A stretch of 16,726 bases of DNA from Pseudomonas sp. UBA1879 (GTDB lineage Bacteria; Pseudomonadota; Gammaproteobacteria; Pseudomonadales; Pseudomonadaceae): NCBI RefSeq assembly GCF_002338065.1, contig NZ_DDHJ01000018.1, positions 113,823 to 130,548 on the forward strand, in the 5' to 3' direction. Positions within the stretch are counted from its first letter, which is position 1. The number at the start of each line of letters is the position of its first letter. The translations under genes and the position numbers were made by a program. This document shows positions 14,902 to 16,726 of the stretch, piece after piece. A model generated the notes under the pieces. It was not told the DNA's origin. It saw only the letters and a list, made by a program, of their open reading frames with translations, and ran no database searches.

Positions 14902-15794
14902 TCGGTGAACAACTGGCGGCGCGCGCCTTCGGTGATGGCGACGATGCCGGGGTGCTTGACCTTGCGCTCGACCGAGATCGCGTAGAACGATTCGGTCACG
15001 GCGTCGGTCCGGCCGATCAATTCGACGTCGTACTGCGCCATTACCTCGTCGGCGATCACGCTCGGCGCGATGAAGATGCCGCTGCCAGACTTGCCAAACG
15101 CCTTCATCAACGCGCTGTCGTCGAACTCGCCCACAATCCGGGGCTGTACGTTTTGTTCGGCGAACCAACGCATCAGACGGCTCCGCACAACGGTCTGTTG
15201 GCCAGGAATCAAGAGTGGCGCGCCCTGCATGCCGTGGGGAAAGTCTTTTCCATAGACTTGAGCCAGCGCAGCCGTGGCGAAGAAACTTACCCCGCATTCG
15301 CCCAGTTTCTGGCTATAGCCCTTGATGTCCAGATGCGAGGGCATGGGGCTGTCGGAAATCACCAGATCCAGACGCTGAATGGCCAGATCGGCCAACAGCC
15401 GTTCGAGCTGATCTTCGCGGCAGGTGATGCGGATCGGTTCGTTCAATGCCATGGTCGGCGCGATCAGGCGGTAGACGATGGATTTGGGCACCACGTCCGC
15501 GACGCCGACGCGAAACAGAATCTGCTGTTCGTCCGGTTGAGCCCGCAGCAAGGCCTCCAACTCGCCGCCCAGCTGAAACATTTGCTCGGCGTAGGGCAGG
15601 GCAATCCGTCCCATCTCGGTCAATTCCAACTGGCGCCCGACGCGTTTGAACAGCTCAATGCCATAGGTCTGCTCCAGCAAGCTAAGCTGACCACTGATGG
15701 TCTGCGGCGTCAGGTTCAACTGCTCGGAGGCACGCACGATGCTGCCGGTTTTGGCCACCACCCAGAAATAGTGCAACTGACGGTAATTGAGCAT
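14898..15794 (-). CDS. nhaR: LysR-family transcriptional activator NhaR
   Basis: A 298-residue regulator. The N-terminal winged helix-turn-helix covers about 3-62, with LNLTPQTISGQLSLLEQ (26-42) as recognition region. The effector domain (about 92-290) contains GECGVSF (165-171), LLIPGQQ (194-200) and GEFDDSALMKAFG (222-234). From memory these are conserved with Escherichia coli NhaR, which responds to Na+ and activates nhaA and other genes. No antiporter gene is next to it; the divergent neighbour is a TerC-type protein. A TAGGCG site precedes the ATG. A palindrome 21-39 bases upstream suggests autoregulation. The paralogue assignment is good, but the inducer in this organism is inferred. 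Confidence 0.9.
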   Translation of the reverse strand: MLNYRQLHYFWVVAKTGSIVRASEQLNLTPQTISGQLSLLEQTYGIELFKRVGRQLELTEMGRIALPYAEQMFQLGGELEALLRAQPDEQQILFRVGVADVVPKSIVYRLIAPTMALNEPIRITCREDQLERLLADLAIQRLDLVISDSPMPSHLDIKGYSQKLGECGVSFFATAALAQVYGKDFPHGMQGAPLLIPGQQTVVRSRLMRWFAEQNVQPRIVGEFDDSALMKAFGKSGSGIFIAPSVIADEVMAQYDVELIGRTDAVTESFYAISVERKVKHPGIVAITEGARRQLFTD

Positions 15795-15814
15795 GGATTC
15801 GCCTACTTCCGGAC

Positions 15815-15833
15815 ACTTCGTAAAAAACGAAGT
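15815..15833. promoter_or_regulatory. Palindrome with LysR-type T-N11-A core, candidate NhaR operator
   Basis: ACTTCGT (15815-15821) and ACGAAGT (15827-15833) form a perfect palindrome around five As. It contains TCG-N7-CGA, a T-N11-A LysR box with dyad symmetry. It lies 21 bases upstream of nhaR and 90 bases upstream of the terC-like start. A partial repeat, GAAGTGT, follows at 15861-15867, opposite ACACTTC at 15813-15819. Confidence 0.5.
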
Positions 15834-15836
15834 ATA
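15831..15836 (-). promoter_or_regulatory. Candidate -10 element of nhaR
   Basis: On the minus strand TATACT matches the -10 consensus at five of six positions and overlaps the edge of the palindrome. No good -35 is visible 16-18 bases upstream, which would suit a regulator-dependent promoter. Confidence 0.35.
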
Positions 15837-15923
15837 CCCGTGATAAATACGATTTTTCCTGAAGTGTTTCCATCCTTAAAATGCCGCCTTGTTTCCTCAA
15901 CGCGACCCACTGGATAACGGCAC

Positions 15924-16688
15924 ATGGAATATCTGTTAGAACTGGCTGCAAGCCCCACAGCGTGGATTGCCCTCGCAACCCTGGTTGTCATGGAAATCGT
16001 GCTGGGCATCGACAACCTGATTTTCATCTCGATTCTGACCAACAAGCTGCCGGTGCATCAGCGCACCAAGGCGCGTCGCATCGGTATCAGCATGGCGCTG
16101 ATCCTGCGTCTGGGCCTGTTGAGCACCGTGGCCTGGATCGTCCAACTCACCGAGCCTGTCATTGAAGTCTTCGGCCAGACCTTCTCATGGAAGGACATGA
16201 TCCTCATCGCCGGTGGCTTGTTTCTGGTCTGGAAAGCCACGACCGAGATTCACCACAGCATGGACATCAAGACCGATGAGGAAGCGGCGATTTCCAACAC
16301 GGTGGTCATGGGCATGACTGCGGCCATCGGGCAGATTCTGATGCTGGACCTGGTGTTCTCCATCGACAGCATCGTCACCGCCGTGGGCATGACCGAGCAT
16401 TTGCCGATCATGGTCATCGCTGTGATCGCCGCCGTGGTCGTGATGCTGGTGGCTTCCGAGCCGTTGGCGAAGTTCATCAACGACAACCCCACCGTGGTCA
16501 TGCTGGCGCTGGGCTTCCTGATCATGATCGGCATGACGCTGATCGCCGAAGGCTTTGGCGCCCATGTGCCGAAAGGTTACGTGTATACGGCGATGGCGTT
16601 TTCGGCGCTGATCGAGGTGCTGAACATGCTGGTCCGTCGCTCCAGGCAGCGTAAGCTCGACGCCCAGGCAACGGTTTCAAAAAGCTGA
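15924..16688 (+). CDS. TerC-family integral membrane protein
   Basis: A 254-residue protein with about seven membrane helices. It carries the TerC (PF03741) landmarks: VMEIVLGIDNLIFIS, with Asp30 and Asn31 in the second half of the first helix, and MLDLVFSIDSIVTAVG, with Asp148 in the later inverted copy. The intramembrane acids fit metal coordination. Members of the family (Alx and others) have been tied to Mn2+ export and to metal loading of exported proteins. The ATG follows GGATAACGG. It is divergent from nhaR with a 129-base shared region, so NhaR control is plausible. I saw no yybP-ykoY manganese riboswitch in that region. The tail after the last helix is basic and polar (RRSRQRKLDAQATVSKS). 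Bases 16689-16726 show no complete feature. Confidence 0.9.
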   Translation: MEYLLELAASPTAWIALATLVVMEIVLGIDNLIFISILTNKLPVHQRTKARRIGISMALILRLGLLSTVAWIVQLTEPVIEVFGQTFSWKDMILIAGGLFLVWKATTEIHHSMDIKTDEEAAISNTVVMGMTAAIGQILMLDLVFSIDSIVTAVGMTEHLPIMVIAVIAAVVVMLVASEPLAKFINDNPTVVMLALGFLIMIGMTLIAEGFGAHVPKGYVYTAMAFSALIEVLNMLVRRSRQRKLDAQATVSKS

Positions 16689-16726
16689 CAGGCATGCGCT
16701 GAGGGTCATAAAAAACGGTCGGTGAA

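Noticed and set aside
14457..15917. Plus-strand ORF of 486 codons across the MFS end and nhaR
   Set aside because: It runs antisense to nhaR and out of frame through the MFS gene; its composition is that of a high-GC shadow ORF.
15795..15923. yybP-ykoY manganese riboswitch before the terC-like gene
   Set aside because: I looked for the conserved GGGGAGUA-type and CCGAAA-type loops and a paired leader and did not find them; the 129-base region instead has a LysR-like palindrome.

Overview
The window is chromosomal DNA of a Pseudomonas, most likely of the P. fluorescens/P. putida side of the genus. The reasons are the high GC content, the REP-type palindromes (TGTAGGAG/GTGGGAG-GCTTG types), and a set of housekeeping and accessory genes whose proteins look typical of pseudomonads. 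There is no rRNA, tRNA, insertion sequence, phage gene or CRISPR array.

Layout. (1) 109-2977: an MFS transporter (minus) is divergent from the Nramp-type Mn/Fe transporter mntH (plus). (2) 2992-3126: an inverted REP pair lies after mntH. (3) 3148-3606: a DUF2214 membrane protein, with a possible 36-residue single-span membrane microprotein (3755-3865) upstream of it. (4) 3980-7699: a GNAT/peptidase-C39-like fusion (minus) is divergent from a two-gene unit made of a RimK-like ATP-grasp ligase and a CorA-type membrane protein 3 bases behind it. This is the least understood locus in the window. It pairs a peptide-bond-forming enzyme with an acetyltransferase-peptidase fusion. (5) 7733-8668: PbpG-type D-Ala-D-Ala endopeptidase. 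(6) 8953-10451: three small uncharacterised proteins: a two-span membrane protein, a 60-residue protein, and an exported Gly/Pro/Tyr-rich protein. Two hairpin terminators lie on the minus strand. (7) 10679-11491: a shikimate dehydrogenase-like protein of the HI0607/SdhL type. (8) 11517-12231: a 715-bp tandem array of paired REP elements (BIMEs) with a ~130-bp unit. It lies between the convergent sdhL-like and yceH genes and shows signs of a three-unit higher-order duplication. (9) 12250-13547: yceH (DUF480) divergent from a DUF1993 gene. (10) 13744-15794: a DHA1-type MFS transporter and nhaR (LysR family) converge, with stop codons overlapping in one CTAG. (11) 15924-16688: a TerC-family membrane protein divergent from nhaR, with a perfect palindrome carrying a LysR-type T-N11-A core in the shared region.

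Function. Much of the window concerns ion and small-molecule transport (mntH, CorA-like, TerC, two MFS) and the envelope (pbpG, Gly/Pro/Tyr protein). The NhaR/TerC pair looks like a cation-responsive regulator and a metal-ion transporter. The GNAT-C39/RimK-like/CorA-like locus probably carries out an unidentified amino-acid or peptide ligation. Genes mostly stand alone or in pairs, and long operons are absent. Start codons were adjusted by ribosome binding site for several genes (DUF2214, pbpG, the 60-residue protein, yceH, DUF1993, the second MFS).
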